From assembly GCA_965217175.1 (NCBI GenBank), contig OZ244251.1, positions 1,240,001-1,304,000 of the forward strand: a stretch of DNA of 64,000 bases, in the 5' to 3' direction. A model generated the notes under the pieces. The model was not told the origin of the DNA and did no database searches. It saw nothing but the letters and a program-made list of their open reading frames with translations. Positions within the stretch are counted from its first letter, which is position 1. The number at the start of each line of letters is the position of its first letter. This document shows positions 29,559 to 38,185 of the stretch, piece by piece. The DNA comes from Bin87 sp965217175 (GTDB lineage: Bacteria > Chloroflexota > Dehalococcoidia > Lucifugimonadales > UBA3495). The translations under genes and the position numbers were made by a program.

Positions 29559-30824
29559 ATGCCCGGCCCACTAGACGGTATAAAGGTTGTCGAATTTTCG
29601 ACCATGATCGCGACGCCAACGGCAGGGATGCTGCTCGCAGATATGGGAGCCAGCGTCACCAAGGTTGAACCGCCGTGGGGCGACCTGTGGCGGTACGCCC
29701 AGGCAGTGCTGCCAACGGAGGGCCGGCCGTTCATGGCGTACAACCGGGGCAAACGGTCGGTGACGCTCAACCTGGCGCAGCCGGAGAGCGGCGACGTGGT
29801 GCGGCGGCTGACCGAGCAGGCGGACGTGGTGTTGGCCAACAATCGGCCCGACGTGGCGGCGCGGCTGGGCATCGACTACGAGACGTTGTCGGGCATCAAC
29901 CCGGGCCTCATCTATTGCGAGGGCTCTGCTTTCGGACACAATGGACCCGACGCCTATCGCCCTGGATACGACATCATCATTCAGGCAATGTCGGGGATCG
30001 CGACCAGTGAGGGAAAGGTGCTACGAGGTGTCCCCCAACACATCGTGGCCAGTCCGCTGGTGGATTCGGCCTGCGGGTTGGCCCAGGCCTGGGCGGTCTG
30101 CGGCGCGCTGTTCGCCCGTGAGAGAAACGGCGGCAAGGGCCAGAAGCTGGAAGCGTCGCTGCTGGGCACCGGCCTGATGATGCTTGGGATGCGCTTTGTG
30201 CGAATCGAATCCATCGACACCGAAACTCATGCCCAGGTTCTGGAGTCGCTGAACGCCATGCGGGCCGGTGGGGTGCCGTATCCGGAGGTACTGGATGCCT
30301 ACGAGGCGCAGCACTTCCAGTCGCCGGGGAACATCTACTACCGGTTTTTTCAAACTGCCAACGGGATAATCGTCGTAGGTTGCCTGAACACCGCGCTACG
30401 TAAACGCCTGCTGGACGTCATCGGCCTGCACGATATCCGGTTCGACGAAGGATACGACCAGTATTCTCAAGAGGCGGCGGAATTCGGAGAACGGCTGATG
30501 TCGGGCGCAGAAGCAATATTCGCCGCGAAGACCACTGAAGAATGGCTGGACCTGCTGGACCACGCGGGAGTACCCGCCGGGCCGGTGCGTTTCGTCGAGG
30601 AACTATTCGACCATCCTCAAGTGCTGGAAAATAATATGGTTGTTGACGTGCAGCACCGGGATCTGGGTGCAGTGCGGATGGCGGGTCCGGTGGTGGCATT
30701 TTCGGATACGCCGCTCCAGGCCGGGCCGCTGGCAGCGTTGGGGGAGCACACGGATGAGGTGTTGGGGGAACTGGGATACAAGCCTGCGGAGATTGACCGC
30801 TGGCGTCAGTCGGGGGTGATTTAG
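29559..30824 (+). CDS. CaiB/BaiF family III CoA transferase
   Basis: This 421-residue enzyme moves CoA between carboxylic acids. It has the family start LDGIKVVEFSTMIATPTAGMLLADMGASVTKVEPP, the NRGKRSVTLNL CoA-binding stretch and the catalytic Asp138 in RPGYDIIIQAMSG. Length fits the family. Donor and acceptor are unknown; in this type of genome many paralogues act in carboxylic acid breakdown. The stop codon overlaps the start of the thioredoxin reductase fusion (TAGTG), which implies coupling. Confidence 0.92.
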   Translation: MPGPLDGIKVVEFSTMIATPTAGMLLADMGASVTKVEPPWGDLWRYAQAVLPTEGRPFMAYNRGKRSVTLNLAQPESGDVVRRLTEQADVVLANNRPDVAARLGIDYETLSGINPGLIYCEGSAFGHNGPDAYRPGYDIIIQAMSGIATSEGKVLRGVPQHIVASPLVDSACGLAQAWAVCGALFARERNGGKGQKLEASLLGTGLMMLGMRFVRIESIDTETHAQVLESLNAMRAGGVPYPEVLDAYEAQHFQSPGNIYYRFFQTANGIIVVGCLNTALRKRLLDVIGLHDIRFDEGYDQYSQEAAEFGERLMSGAEAIFAAKTTEEWLDLLDHAGVPAGPVRFVEELFDHPQVLENNMVVDVQHRDLGAVRMAGPVVAFSDTPLQAGPLAALGEHTDEVLGELGYKPAEIDRWRQSGVI

Positions 30825-32053
30825 TGACAAATGCAACCAATCCGAGCATCACGGTATACGGCGCGTTGTGGTGCCCCGATTGCCGTCGCTCCAAACAGTT
30901 TCTGGCCGAGCATCGCGTTCCGTACCAATGGGTCGACATCGAACGGGACGAAGACGCGCAGCTGACCGTTCAGCAACTTAATAACGGTCGCCAGATAATC
31001 CCTACGATCGTGTTTGACGACGGTGGGCCGATTCTGGTTGAGCCGAGCAACGCCGAGCTGGCGACACGGCTGGGGATCAACGCCACGGCCAGCCGATCCT
31101 ACTACGACCTGATCATCGTGGGCGGTGGCCCGGCCGGCTTAACGGCTGCAATCTACGCCGCCAGAGAAAGCATGGAAACGCTGGTTATCGAGCGCAGCGG
31201 CATCGGCGGGCAAGCCGGGTCGACGGAGCGCATCGACAACTACCCGGGTTTTGCCCAGGGAATATCGGGCGCGGACCTGGCCGATCAGATGCGAGAACAG
31301 GCTGAACGGTTCGGCGTGGAGTTGCTGATAGCGCAGACCGTGGCATCGATAGATGCCGGCGACGAGGATGGCGGTGTCCGCACCGTGGTGACCGAATCCG
31401 GCGACCAATACCGTGCTCCGGCTGTCCTGCTGACGCCGGGAACCCGCTACCGTCGACTCAACGTGCCCGGCGAGGACGACTTCATTGGGGCAGGGGTGCA
31501 TTTTTGCGCGACCTGCGACGGGCCGTTCTACCGCGACATGGATACCCTGGTTGTGGGCGGGGGCAACAGCGGAATCGAGGAGGGCTTGTTCCTGACCCGG
31601 TTTGCCTCTCATGTGACCGTGCTGGAGGTTGGCGACAGGCTGCGCGCCAGCCAGGTGTTGCAGGACAAAGCCGCCGCTCATCCGCAAATGGACATCCGGC
31701 TGAACACCACGGTGCGCGAATTTCGCGGTGACGGCAAACTATCGTCGGTGCTGGTTGAGGATGTGAACACCGGGCAGCAGGATGAGCTGCACCCGGCCGG
31801 AGTGTTTGTGTTCATCGGGCTTGATCCGAATACCGCCTTCCTGGCCGACTCGGTGGAACTGGACGAACGCGGCTTCATCAAAACGGGTACCGGGATGGAA
31901 ACCAACCGGCACGGCGTATTCGCTGCCGGCGACGTTCGGGCGGGGAGTACCAAGCAGGTGGCGGCAGCCGTGGGTGAAGGAGCCGCGGCGCTCATCAGTA
32001 TCCGCGGACACATGGAGCAGGAGATACGGAATCGGGGATACGCCGGCGATTAG
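30824..32053 (+). CDS. Glutaredoxin-thioredoxin reductase fusion
   Basis: This 409-residue protein joins an N-terminal glutaredoxin-like domain (residues 8-85, active site CPDC at 17-20) to a thioredoxin reductase (from about 95: VGGGPAGLTAAIYAAR, redox-active CATC with C228 and C231, VVGGGNSGIEEGLFL, FAAGDVRAGSTKQVAAA). It should carry electrons from NADPH via FAD to the CATC pair and on to its own glutaredoxin domain or to free thioredoxin. GTG at 30824 overlaps the CoA transferase stop. The fusion order is less common than a separate TrxA/TrxB pair. Confidence 0.92.
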   Translation: MTNATNPSITVYGALWCPDCRRSKQFLAEHRVPYQWVDIERDEDAQLTVQQLNNGRQIIPTIVFDDGGPILVEPSNAELATRLGINATASRSYYDLIIVGGGPAGLTAAIYAARESMETLVIERSGIGGQAGSTERIDNYPGFAQGISGADLADQMREQAERFGVELLIAQTVASIDAGDEDGGVRTVVTESGDQYRAPAVLLTPGTRYRRLNVPGEDDFIGAGVHFCATCDGPFYRDMDTLVVGGGNSGIEEGLFLTRFASHVTVLEVGDRLRASQVLQDKAAAHPQMDIRLNTTVREFRGDGKLSSVLVEDVNTGQQDELHPAGVFVFIGLDPNTAFLADSVELDERGFIKTGTGMETNRHGVFAAGDVRAGSTKQVAAAVGEGAAALISIRGHMEQEIRNRGYAGD

Positions 32054-32095
32054 ACAGACGATTGCCCGGTTCGCATGGGTCCGGTACAACACCGA

Positions 32096-32117
32096 GGGCC
32101 GGGCAATTGCCCGGCCC
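32096..32117 (+). terminator. Terminator-like hairpin after thioredoxin reductase fusion
   Basis: GGGCCGGGCAA/TTGCCCGGCCC is a perfect 22-bp palindrome 43 bp after the stop codon, followed by a short TTGTGT. The stem is very stable but the T tract is weak. Confidence 0.6.
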
Positions 32118-32195
32118 TTGTGTGGTTGCTGGCGCCGTGCGTGAGTGGGTGATGCAGGCGGCTGCCAGCGGTCGAGGAGGCGGTGTTCTGGGGTG

Positions 32196-32417
32196 TTATC
32201 TCTCCGGCAGGAAGGTGTAATAACGCACGCCGGCCATGGGAACGCCGTAGCCGAAGCTGGGCATAGCCCGGTGGGTTACGCGTTCGGGCGCCGAATCTTC
32301 CATGCGGGCGCCATACTCAGTCAGGATATCCGACATGTCCTGTTCGACCCATTCGCTAAGCAACCTGGGCCGCTGTTCAATCTGTTTGTTGGTCAGTACT
32401 TCGTTAACAGTAACCAT
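32196..32417 (-). CDS. Small conserved-looking protein of unknown function
   Basis: This 73-residue protein is not recognised. The N terminus (MVTVNEVLTNKQIEQRPRLLSEWVEQDMSDILTE) predicts helices, and the tail is aromatic and Gly-rich. No signal peptide or membrane helix. It is a real gene by its signals: ATG at 32417 has AGGAGG 8 nt upstream, and a consensus promoter (TTGACG-17-TATAAT) lies 54 bp upstream. It is transcribed away from the S9 peptidase gene and stands alone. Confidence 0.65.
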   Translation of the reverse strand: MVTVNEVLTNKQIEQRPRLLSEWVEQDMSDILTEYGARMEDSAPERVTHRAMPSFGYGVPMAGVRYYTFLPER

Positions 32418-32470
32418 CGTTGCTTCCTCCTGTGTGGGGTTCAACCATATACCATATTGCGATTACTGTT

Positions 32471-32499
32471 ATTATATACACCGATGATTGATACGTCAA
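32471..32499 (-). promoter_or_regulatory. Sigma70 promoter for the 73-aa gene
   Basis: On the minus strand TTGACG (32499-32494) and TATAAT (32476-32471) are spaced by exactly 17 bp. It overlaps the divergent promoter candidate of the S9 peptidase. Confidence 0.7.
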
Positions 32500-32515
32500 G
32501 GCTCAATGTTAAAAT
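32488..32515 (+). promoter_or_regulatory. Sigma70 promoter for the S9 peptidase
   Basis: TTGATA (32488-32493) and TAAAAT (32510-32515) are spaced by 16 bp, upstream of the peptidase ATG at 32602. The region is clearly AT-rich compared with the flanks. Confidence 0.5.
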
Positions 32516-32530
32516 CATATTAAAATTTCC

Positions 32531-32552
32531 GGGAATTTTTGGGATAATTCCC
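32531..32552. promoter_or_regulatory. GGGAATT/AATTCCC inverted repeat
   Basis: A perfect 7-bp inverted repeat with an 8-bp centre lies just downstream of the predicted peptidase transcription start. It may be an operator or a leader hairpin. Confidence 0.4.
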
Positions 32553-32601
32553 GTCTCGATGCTACTTTTTTCATCGCACACAGCCAGGGAGTGAACCTGT
32601 A

Positions 32602-34707
32602 ATGACGCAACCAATAGGGGCCGACCTGTTCCGACATCTGCGCGCCGTCGGTGATCCCACCATGTCACCGGATGGATCGCGATGCGCCTACGTGCTGTCG
32701 TGGATCGACGCAGACACTTCATCCAGCCGCTCTCGCATCTACCAGGCAGGACCGCCAGGGTCGGACGGCGCGTACGATGACCCGGAACCCTTCACTCGCG
32801 GAGACGCCGATTCTCACCCGCGGTTTTCTCCGGATGGTGCGACGCTGGCGTTTCTGCGGCCCGGCGGCGACGGACCGGACGGGTCGAAGCAGGTTTGGTC
32901 AATGCCGGCGCGGGGCGGGGAGGCTGCTCAGTGCTCCAACCTGCCCAACGGCGTCCGTGAGTTCGCATGGGCTCCCGATTCATCCCGCATGGCGGTGGTG
33001 ATCGACGTGTGTCCGGATGACGGAGGGGGCGCCGACGCAACGAAAAATGATGAGCCGACGGTGCGGGAAGTAAACCGGATTCGCTACCGGCACGATGCAA
33101 TCGGCTGGCGGGGCGACTGTCATTTTCACATTTTTATCGTGGACGCCAAAACCGGGGAAGCGACTCAACTTACCGATGGCGATTGGGACGATATGGCTCC
33201 GGCCTGGGCCCCGGACGGACGGCGCATCGCGTTCATATCTGGTAGGTCGGAGGCCCGGGACGTAACCGCCAGCAGCGAGGTGTATGTGGTTGGCGTACCG
33301 GAGACAGATCCCGATGACTCTCCGATGCCCGAGCCGGCGTTGTGGTCGCAGGGATTGACCGACGCCGCGGCCGTAGCCTGGTCTCCCGACGGGCGCAAAT
33401 TGTTGACTGCCGGCGCGACCGGGGACGGACTGATGGTGCTGTGGCAGGCGTATCTGTACGTGTTGCAGCCGGACGCACCGCCGCGCCGCATTACGGACGA
33501 CAGCATCCGCCCCTGCCTGGGATACCCTGGCATATACCCGCCGCTGGATTTGCGCTGGATCCAGGGTGAGTCCGACGCCGCTGATGAGGGCATGGTTCTG
33601 TTCCTGGCCGACGCCGGCGGAGAGACCCGGTTGTATTCGCTGCGGGTGACGGCGGACGGCAGCATGGCGGAGCCGGTGGCGCTGACAGAGGGTGGAGAGT
33701 TGCTGTCAGGTATTGCCTTTGATGGCTCGGCTGGCCTCGCAGCCCTGGTAGCGTCGGCTCCTGATTCTCCTTCTGAGCTGGAATCAGTGACCCTGAACGG
33801 TAATCAGCAGTCAGTGGCGACGCGGCGGCGGGTAACGTCTCATAACGATGAATGGTTGGCAGAACACCCGCCGGCCCCGCTGGAGAAGTTCAGCATCAAC
33901 CGGGGCGGTTGGGACATCGAATGCCGGCTGTATCACCCGCCGGGGTTCGACGCCAGCAAGCGGTATCCGTTGCTGCTGGAAATTCACGGTGGACCCAACG
34001 GCGCATTCTACGATTCATTTGTGCCCTGGCATCAGGTGCCGGCGACGGCTGGGTACCTGGTGCTGGCGGTGAACCCGCGCGGATCATCGACCTACGGCGA
34101 GGAGTTCGTCAATTCGGTGTTGGGCGACTGGGGAGGCGAGGATTACCTGGATTTGATGGCAGGCGTGGATGCGGTGTGCGCCCGTCCGTACGTGGATACC
34201 GAGCGTCTGTTGATACACGGATATAGTTACGGCGGGTATATGACCACATGGATAATCGGCCACGATGACCGGTTCCGCGCCGCCGTTGCCGGTGCGCCGT
34301 GCATCGACCTGTGGAGCATGTATGGCACGTCTGACATTGCCGCGAGTTTTGGCGAAACACAGTGGTCGGCGCGGCCTTCCGGCGGAGCGCCTACGACGGC
34401 CCCGATGGTAACTGAGCTTGCTGAGGGGGTGGATGACCTGGCATACCGGCTGCTGCAGCGCTCGCCCATCACGTTCGCCCCGAAGGTGGACACTCCGGTG
34501 CTGCTGCTGCACGGAGAAAGCGATGCGCGATGCCCCATCGGTCAGAGCGAGCAATATTTCCAGATGTTGAAACGGTTGGAAAAAGAGGTTGCGATGGTGA
34601 GGTTTCCCGGCTGCGGCCACGGGTTTTTGAGGACGGGTCACGTGGCGCTGCGGCAGGCTTACCTGGAGCGGATGATGGGCTGGTTCCAGCGGTGGCTGGA
34701 GGAATAG
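32602..34707 (+). CDS. S9 family prolyl oligopeptidase/acylaminoacyl-peptidase
   Basis: This 701-residue serine peptidase has an N-terminal beta-propeller of WD40/PD40-like repeats (SPDGATLAFLR, APDGRRIAFISG, SPDGRKLLTAG) and a C-terminal alpha/beta hydrolase domain from about residue 440. The nucleophile is Ser542 in GYSYGGYMT, the acid lies in HGESDARCPIGQSEQYF and the His in GCGHGFL. No signal peptide, so cytoplasmic. It probably cleaves short peptides or N-acylated peptides. ATG at 32602. Confidence 0.93.
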   Translation: MTQPIGADLFRHLRAVGDPTMSPDGSRCAYVLSWIDADTSSSRSRIYQAGPPGSDGAYDDPEPFTRGDADSHPRFSPDGATLAFLRPGGDGPDGSKQVWSMPARGGEAAQCSNLPNGVREFAWAPDSSRMAVVIDVCPDDGGGADATKNDEPTVREVNRIRYRHDAIGWRGDCHFHIFIVDAKTGEATQLTDGDWDDMAPAWAPDGRRIAFISGRSEARDVTASSEVYVVGVPETDPDDSPMPEPALWSQGLTDAAAVAWSPDGRKLLTAGATGDGLMVLWQAYLYVLQPDAPPRRITDDSIRPCLGYPGIYPPLDLRWIQGESDAADEGMVLFLADAGGETRLYSLRVTADGSMAEPVALTEGGELLSGIAFDGSAGLAALVASAPDSPSELESVTLNGNQQSVATRRRVTSHNDEWLAEHPPAPLEKFSINRGGWDIECRLYHPPGFDASKRYPLLLEIHGGPNGAFYDSFVPWHQVPATAGYLVLAVNPRGSSTYGEEFVNSVLGDWGGEDYLDLMAGVDAVCARPYVDTERLLIHGYSYGGYMTTWIIGHDDRFRAAVAGAPCIDLWSMYGTSDIAASFGETQWSARPSGGAPTTAPMVTELAEGVDDLAYRLLQRSPITFAPKVDTPVLLLHGESDARCPIGQSEQYFQMLKRLEKEVAMVRFPGCGHGFLRTGHVALRQAYLERMMGWFQRWLEE

Positions 34708-34809
34708 CAGCAGGATCAGATGGGGGGGAGCAGTCGGGTTTGACACCCGTTGAGGCTATCCCGTATCGTACCGCCTGATACGCACCTGGCATCCTGAAGG
34801 AGTTGTTCG

Positions 34810-35019
34810 TTGGCTGACACAAACACACCGGAAGAACAGGTCAGGATGCTGGCCGAACTGGTTGGCATCTCTATCGACGCCGCCGATTTGCCCGAGGTGG
34901 CCAATCGCTTCGGCAGTCTGATGCAGGAGTTGGACCGGCTGCGAGAACTGGACTTGGAAGGGCTTGAACCGGTCACCATATTCCCGGATACAGAATTTCC
35001 AGGTCCGGAATCTTCCTGA
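34810..35019 (+). CDS. GatC-like small subunit of an amidase
   Basis: This 69-residue protein resembles GatC/AtzG-type small partners of amidases: LAELVGISIDAADLPEVANRFGSLMQELDRLRELDLEGLEPVT has the helix-helix-loop with the GLEP ending. True gatC is elsewhere (56048), so this copy most likely partners the amidase 78 bp downstream. TTG start at 34810 is set by AAGGAG 7 nt upstream; no ATG fits. The pairing copies the GatCA arrangement in small. Confidence 0.75.
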   Translation: MADTNTPEEQVRMLAELVGISIDAADLPEVANRFGSLMQELDRLRELDLEGLEPVTIFPDTEFPGPESS

Positions 35020-35097
35020 AACGGGTTCTGACGATTAGCCAGCGTATGACCGGTTGCGAGGCCGGTATTACGACACGCCACACATGGGAGCTTACAA

Positions 35098-36534
35098 TTG
35101 GTGATGCCCGCCAACTCTGACGAGATAGTTTTCCTGTCTGCCGAGGCCACTGCGGCAGGTATCCGCGCCGGTGAGTTTACGGCTACCGACGCGGTGAACG
35201 CATACCTGCGCCGGATCGACGCGATCGACGCAGATATCAAGTCCTACATCACCGTGTGCCGGGAAGAGGCGTTGGGGGCGGCATCGGATGCGGACGACGC
35301 GCTGCGCCGTGGCGACGACAGGGTCGCCGGGGCATTGTTCGGAGTGCCGGTGGCCGTCAAAGACCAGTTCAATACGGCTGGCATACTGACGAGCAATGGC
35401 TCCAGGGCCTACGCCGACAACATCCCGGAAACGGATGCTACCGTGGTGGCCCGGCTGAAGGAAGCCGGGGCAATTCTGATGGGCAAGCTGAACCTGAGCG
35501 AGCTGGCGATGGGAGGCACGGCTGATCCTCCTTACGGGACGCCGCAGAATCCGTGGCGGGCTGGACATACGCCCGGCGAATCGAGCAGTGGGTCCGGGGC
35601 GGCGCTGGCGGCGCATCTATGCGCGGCATCGGTGGGTGAGGACACGGGGGGCAGCGGTCGGGGGCCGGCATCCTATTGCAATGGTGTTGGGCTGCGTCCG
35701 ACTTTCACCCGCATCAGCCGGTACGGGGTTACACCCATGTGCTGGTTCATGGACGCCGCCGCCCCGATGACCAAGACGGTTGAGGATTGTGCACTGGTGC
35801 TGGGAGCGGTGGCCGGTTACGACCCGCTGGATCCGACCACCAGCCGCCGGCCAGTGCCCGATTACTACGGGATGCTGGATGGCGTTATCACGGGGATGCG
35901 CGTTGGCCGGCTGACCGAGCTGTGCGACTCGCCGGACATGCACGCCGACGTGCGGGCGGCGATTGACCAGGCGTTGGAAACGTTGGCCGGGTTGGGGGCG
36001 GAGGTGGTCGATGTGTCGGTGCCGCTGACCGAGATGGCCGGAGCGATTTTTGTGGGCATTGCCGATACTGAGGGCGCCGGCGCCCGGGATGGATTGATGC
36101 TTCGCGCACCGGAACAACTGGACCGGGCCTCACGCACCCGATTGCAGAGCGCTTCGCTGGTTCCGGCGAAAGTGCAGAACCGGGCGATGAAAGCAAGGGT
36201 TCTGCTGAGGCGGCAATTTGAGGATGCGTTCCGGCGGGTTGACGTGTTGGTGTCGCCAACGGCTCCGTATCCGGCGCCGCGGCACGACGCGCTGACGGCC
36301 AGATTCGAAAGCGCCGAAGATGTGCGACAGCGTTTCTTTTTCCGTCGGTCGTACACGGGTTGTTACCCACTTGCAGCGATGCCGGCGATTTCCATACCGG
36401 GCGGATTCACCGCAGACGGGTTGCCGATCGGCCTGCAGATTGGCGCGGCGCCGTTCGCGGAAGGAACCATCCTGCGCGCATCGTACGCTTATCAGCAGGC
36501 AACTGACTGGCACACGCGCCGAGCGCCCGTGTAG
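35098..36534 (+). CDS. Amidase signature family hydrolase
   Basis: This 478-residue enzyme has the amidase Ser-cisSer-Lys triad regions: Lys in PVAVKDQFN, cis-Ser in GESSSGSGAALA, and the nucleophile Ser in GEDTGGSGRGPAS. The GGSGRGPA form differs from the GGSIRxPA of GatA, so a tRNA-amidotransferase role is unlikely. It probably hydrolyses a small amide with the GatC-like protein as partner. GGGAG at 35086-35090 is 7 nt before TTG 35098, 10 nt before GTG 35101 and 13 nt before ATG 35104, so the start is not fixed. Confidence 0.88.
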   Translation: MVMPANSDEIVFLSAEATAAGIRAGEFTATDAVNAYLRRIDAIDADIKSYITVCREEALGAASDADDALRRGDDRVAGALFGVPVAVKDQFNTAGILTSNGSRAYADNIPETDATVVARLKEAGAILMGKLNLSELAMGGTADPPYGTPQNPWRAGHTPGESSSGSGAALAAHLCAASVGEDTGGSGRGPASYCNGVGLRPTFTRISRYGVTPMCWFMDAAAPMTKTVEDCALVLGAVAGYDPLDPTTSRRPVPDYYGMLDGVITGMRVGRLTELCDSPDMHADVRAAIDQALETLAGLGAEVVDVSVPLTEMAGAIFVGIADTEGAGARDGLMLRAPEQLDRASRTRLQSASLVPAKVQNRAMKARVLLRRQFEDAFRRVDVLVSPTAPYPAPRHDALTARFESAEDVRQRFFFRRSYTGCYPLAAMPAISIPGGFTADGLPIGLQIGAAPFAEGTILRASYAYQQATDWHTRRAPV

Positions 36535-36554
36535 CGATTCCCAAACGGGGGAAC

Positions 36555-37442
36555 ATGTTACGGAAAGCCATCATACCCGCTGCCGGTCTGGGGACGCGGT
36601 TTTTACCGGTTACCCGGTCGGTGCCGAAGGAACTGCTGCCCATTCTGGACCGCCCGATGTTGCAATACGTGGTCGCGGAGGCTGCAGAGGCTGGGATCAC
36701 CGAGGTTATAGTCATAACGTCGCCCGGGAAAGAGGGTATCGCCGAGTATTTCCGGCCCCGGCCTGACCTGGAGCAGCGGTTGGCTGATGACGAGCATTTG
36801 TTGAGTCGGGTACGCTCGGGCACCGACCTGGCGGACGTGTCATTTGTGATTCAGGAAGAACCGCTGGGCCTGGGCCATGCGGTCCTGACGGCTCGGGACG
36901 CCGTGGGGGACGAACCGTTTGCGGTGATACTGCCCGACGACATCATCGCTAATACCCCGGGGGCGCTGGCCCAGATGCTGGCGGCAACCGCCGAGCAGTC
37001 GGGCAACGGTGAGTCCGTGGCCGCGGTGGCCGTGGAACGGTTGCCGTGGGAGGTAGTCCACAACTACGGGGTGGTGGATGCTGATCCGGACGGGGAGCGT
37101 CGGCACCGGGTGAAGGGGCTGGTGGAGAAACCGCCGCCGGGCACTGCCCCATCCAACCTCTCCATAGTGGGTCGGTACATCCTCCCGCCGCAGGTATTTG
37201 AGTGCCTGGAACGCACGCCGCCCGGAGCCAGGGGCGAAATCCAGTTGACGGACGGTCTGGCGCTGTTGATGGAAGACTTTCCCCTGTACGCCTGCGAGTT
37301 TGAGGGCATCAGATACGACGGCGGAAACCCGATTGGGTTGTTGAGGGCGTCGCTGGAACACGCCCTGGCGCGCGAGGACACCAAAGCGGCGGCTGCTGAG
37401 CTGGTGCGGAAGTTGGCGGCCGGCCTTGATCCGGTGGCATAG
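36555..37442 (+). CDS. galU: UTP-glucose-1-phosphate uridylyltransferase
   Basis: This 295-residue enzyme makes UDP-glucose from UTP and glucose 1-phosphate. It has the nucleotide-binding AAGLGTRFLPVTRSVPKELLPILDRPMLQYVVAEA, EEPLGLGHAVL, ILPDDI and the VEKP loop with EIQLTDGLALL. Length is normal for bacterial GalU. ATG at 36555 follows a GGGGAA stretch. UDP-glucose could feed glycosylation such as the module at 17201-22433, though the genes are not linked. Confidence 0.95.
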   Translation: MLRKAIIPAAGLGTRFLPVTRSVPKELLPILDRPMLQYVVAEAAEAGITEVIVITSPGKEGIAEYFRPRPDLEQRLADDEHLLSRVRSGTDLADVSFVIQEEPLGLGHAVLTARDAVGDEPFAVILPDDIIANTPGALAQMLAATAEQSGNGESVAAVAVERLPWEVVHNYGVVDADPDGERRHRVKGLVEKPPPGTAPSNLSIVGRYILPPQVFECLERTPPGARGEIQLTDGLALLMEDFPLYACEFEGIRYDGGNPIGLLRASLEHALAREDTKAAAAELVRKLAAGLDPVA

Positions 37443-37496
37443 GGTCTTTCTACCCTGGGTCTGTGCCGGGTAAGGGCTTGCGCCCCTCACCCCCAG

Positions 37497-37521
37497 CCCC
37501 TCTCCCACGAGGGGAGAGGGG
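37497..37521. repeat. CCCTCTCCC hairpin repeat
   Basis: CCCCTCTCCC and GGGAGAGGGG are perfect inverted arms with a 5-base loop. The same hairpin type recurs at 43504, 48361, 50261, 51641 and 51747. It lies 54 bp after galU. Confidence 0.7.
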
Positions 37522-37570
37522 GGCCGATTCCGACATGGATGGACAGGATTTTGGGCCGTGGTTTGGTACG

Positions 37571-37606
37571 GGATTGCCACGTCGCTGACGCTCCTCGGAA
37601 TGACAG
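37571..37606. repeat. GATTGCC...GAATGAC dispersed repeat
   Basis: GATTGCCACGTCGCTGACGC with CTCCTCGGAATGAC is a copy of the family also seen at 7006, 43400, 43441, 48431 and 62112. Confidence 0.6.
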
Positions 37607-37617
37607 GAATGGTTCAG

Positions 37618-37758
37618 GATGATCCTTCGACAGGCTCAGGACGAGCGGAGGAGGTTAGGCTCAGGATGATCCTTCGACAGGCTCAGGACGAGCGGAGGAG
37701 GTTAGGCTCAGGATGATCCTTCGACAGGCTCAGGACGAACGGAGGAGGTTAGGCTCAG
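37618..37758. repeat. Three tandem 47-bp repeats
   Basis: Three head-to-tail 47-bp units begin at 37618, 37665 and 37712 and differ at one or two bases. Each contains the dispersed CCTTCGACAGGCTCAGGACG core plus GAGGAGGTTAGGCTCAG. The rest of the 459-bp gap between galU and the Lrp-type gene holds no gene. Confidence 0.85.
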
Positions 37759-37779
37759 GATGCGCGGGGCATGGGTTAA

Positions 37780-37809
37780 TTGACATGGCCGGCGGCGTCG
37801 CCGTAGAAT
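37780..37809 (+). promoter_or_regulatory. Sigma70 promoter for the Lrp-type sensor
   Basis: TTGACA (37780-37785) and TAGAAT (37804-37809) are spaced by 18 bp. The predicted leader is about 85 nt. Confidence 0.65.
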
Positions 37810-37901
37810 TGCGTCCGCTACACGCCGGGGTGCAATCGACCGGATGTAGTCTCAGTTTGAACATGCTCTATCCATACGCCCCATGAAAGGAGGCGCCAAT
37901 C

Positions 37902-38138
37902 ATGGCTACAAAAGCCTTTTTGCTGGTAGAAACCGCGGTCGGTCGAACCAGAGACGTTGCGAACACGCTGCGTGATCTGGACGGGATCGAGTCGGTGGAC
38001 GTGGTCACTGGCCCTTACGACATCATCGCCGTAATTTCCGGCGACGACATGTCGGTTGTCGGTGGGCTGGTGACGGAAAAAATCCACACGGTTGTTGGAG
38101 TGGTACGCACCGTGACCTGCGTGGCAGTGGACGCTTGA
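37902..38138 (+). CDS. Stand-alone Lrp/AsnC ligand-binding (RAM) domain
   Basis: This 78-residue protein is a single RAM domain (AFLLVETAVGRTRDVANTLRDLDGIESVDVVTGPYDIIAVISG) without the helix-turn-helix of Lrp. Such stand-alone proteins form ring-like oligomers that may bind amino acids and modulate full-length regulators. ATG at 37902 follows AAGGAGG by 8 nt, a strong site. It has its own promoter and lies 47 bp before the acyl-CoA dehydrogenase. Confidence 0.88.
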   Translation: MATKAFLLVETAVGRTRDVANTLRDLDGIESVDVVTGPYDIIAVISGDDMSVVGGLVTEKIHTVVGVVRTVTCVAVDA

Positions 38139-38185
38139 TCCCGGGTTTCAGGATGACCAATTGATCGCATTAATGGGAGGTCCTG

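Noticed and set aside
37618..37758. CRISPR array
   Set aside because: The units are directly adjacent without variable spacers, only three copies, and no cas gene is near.
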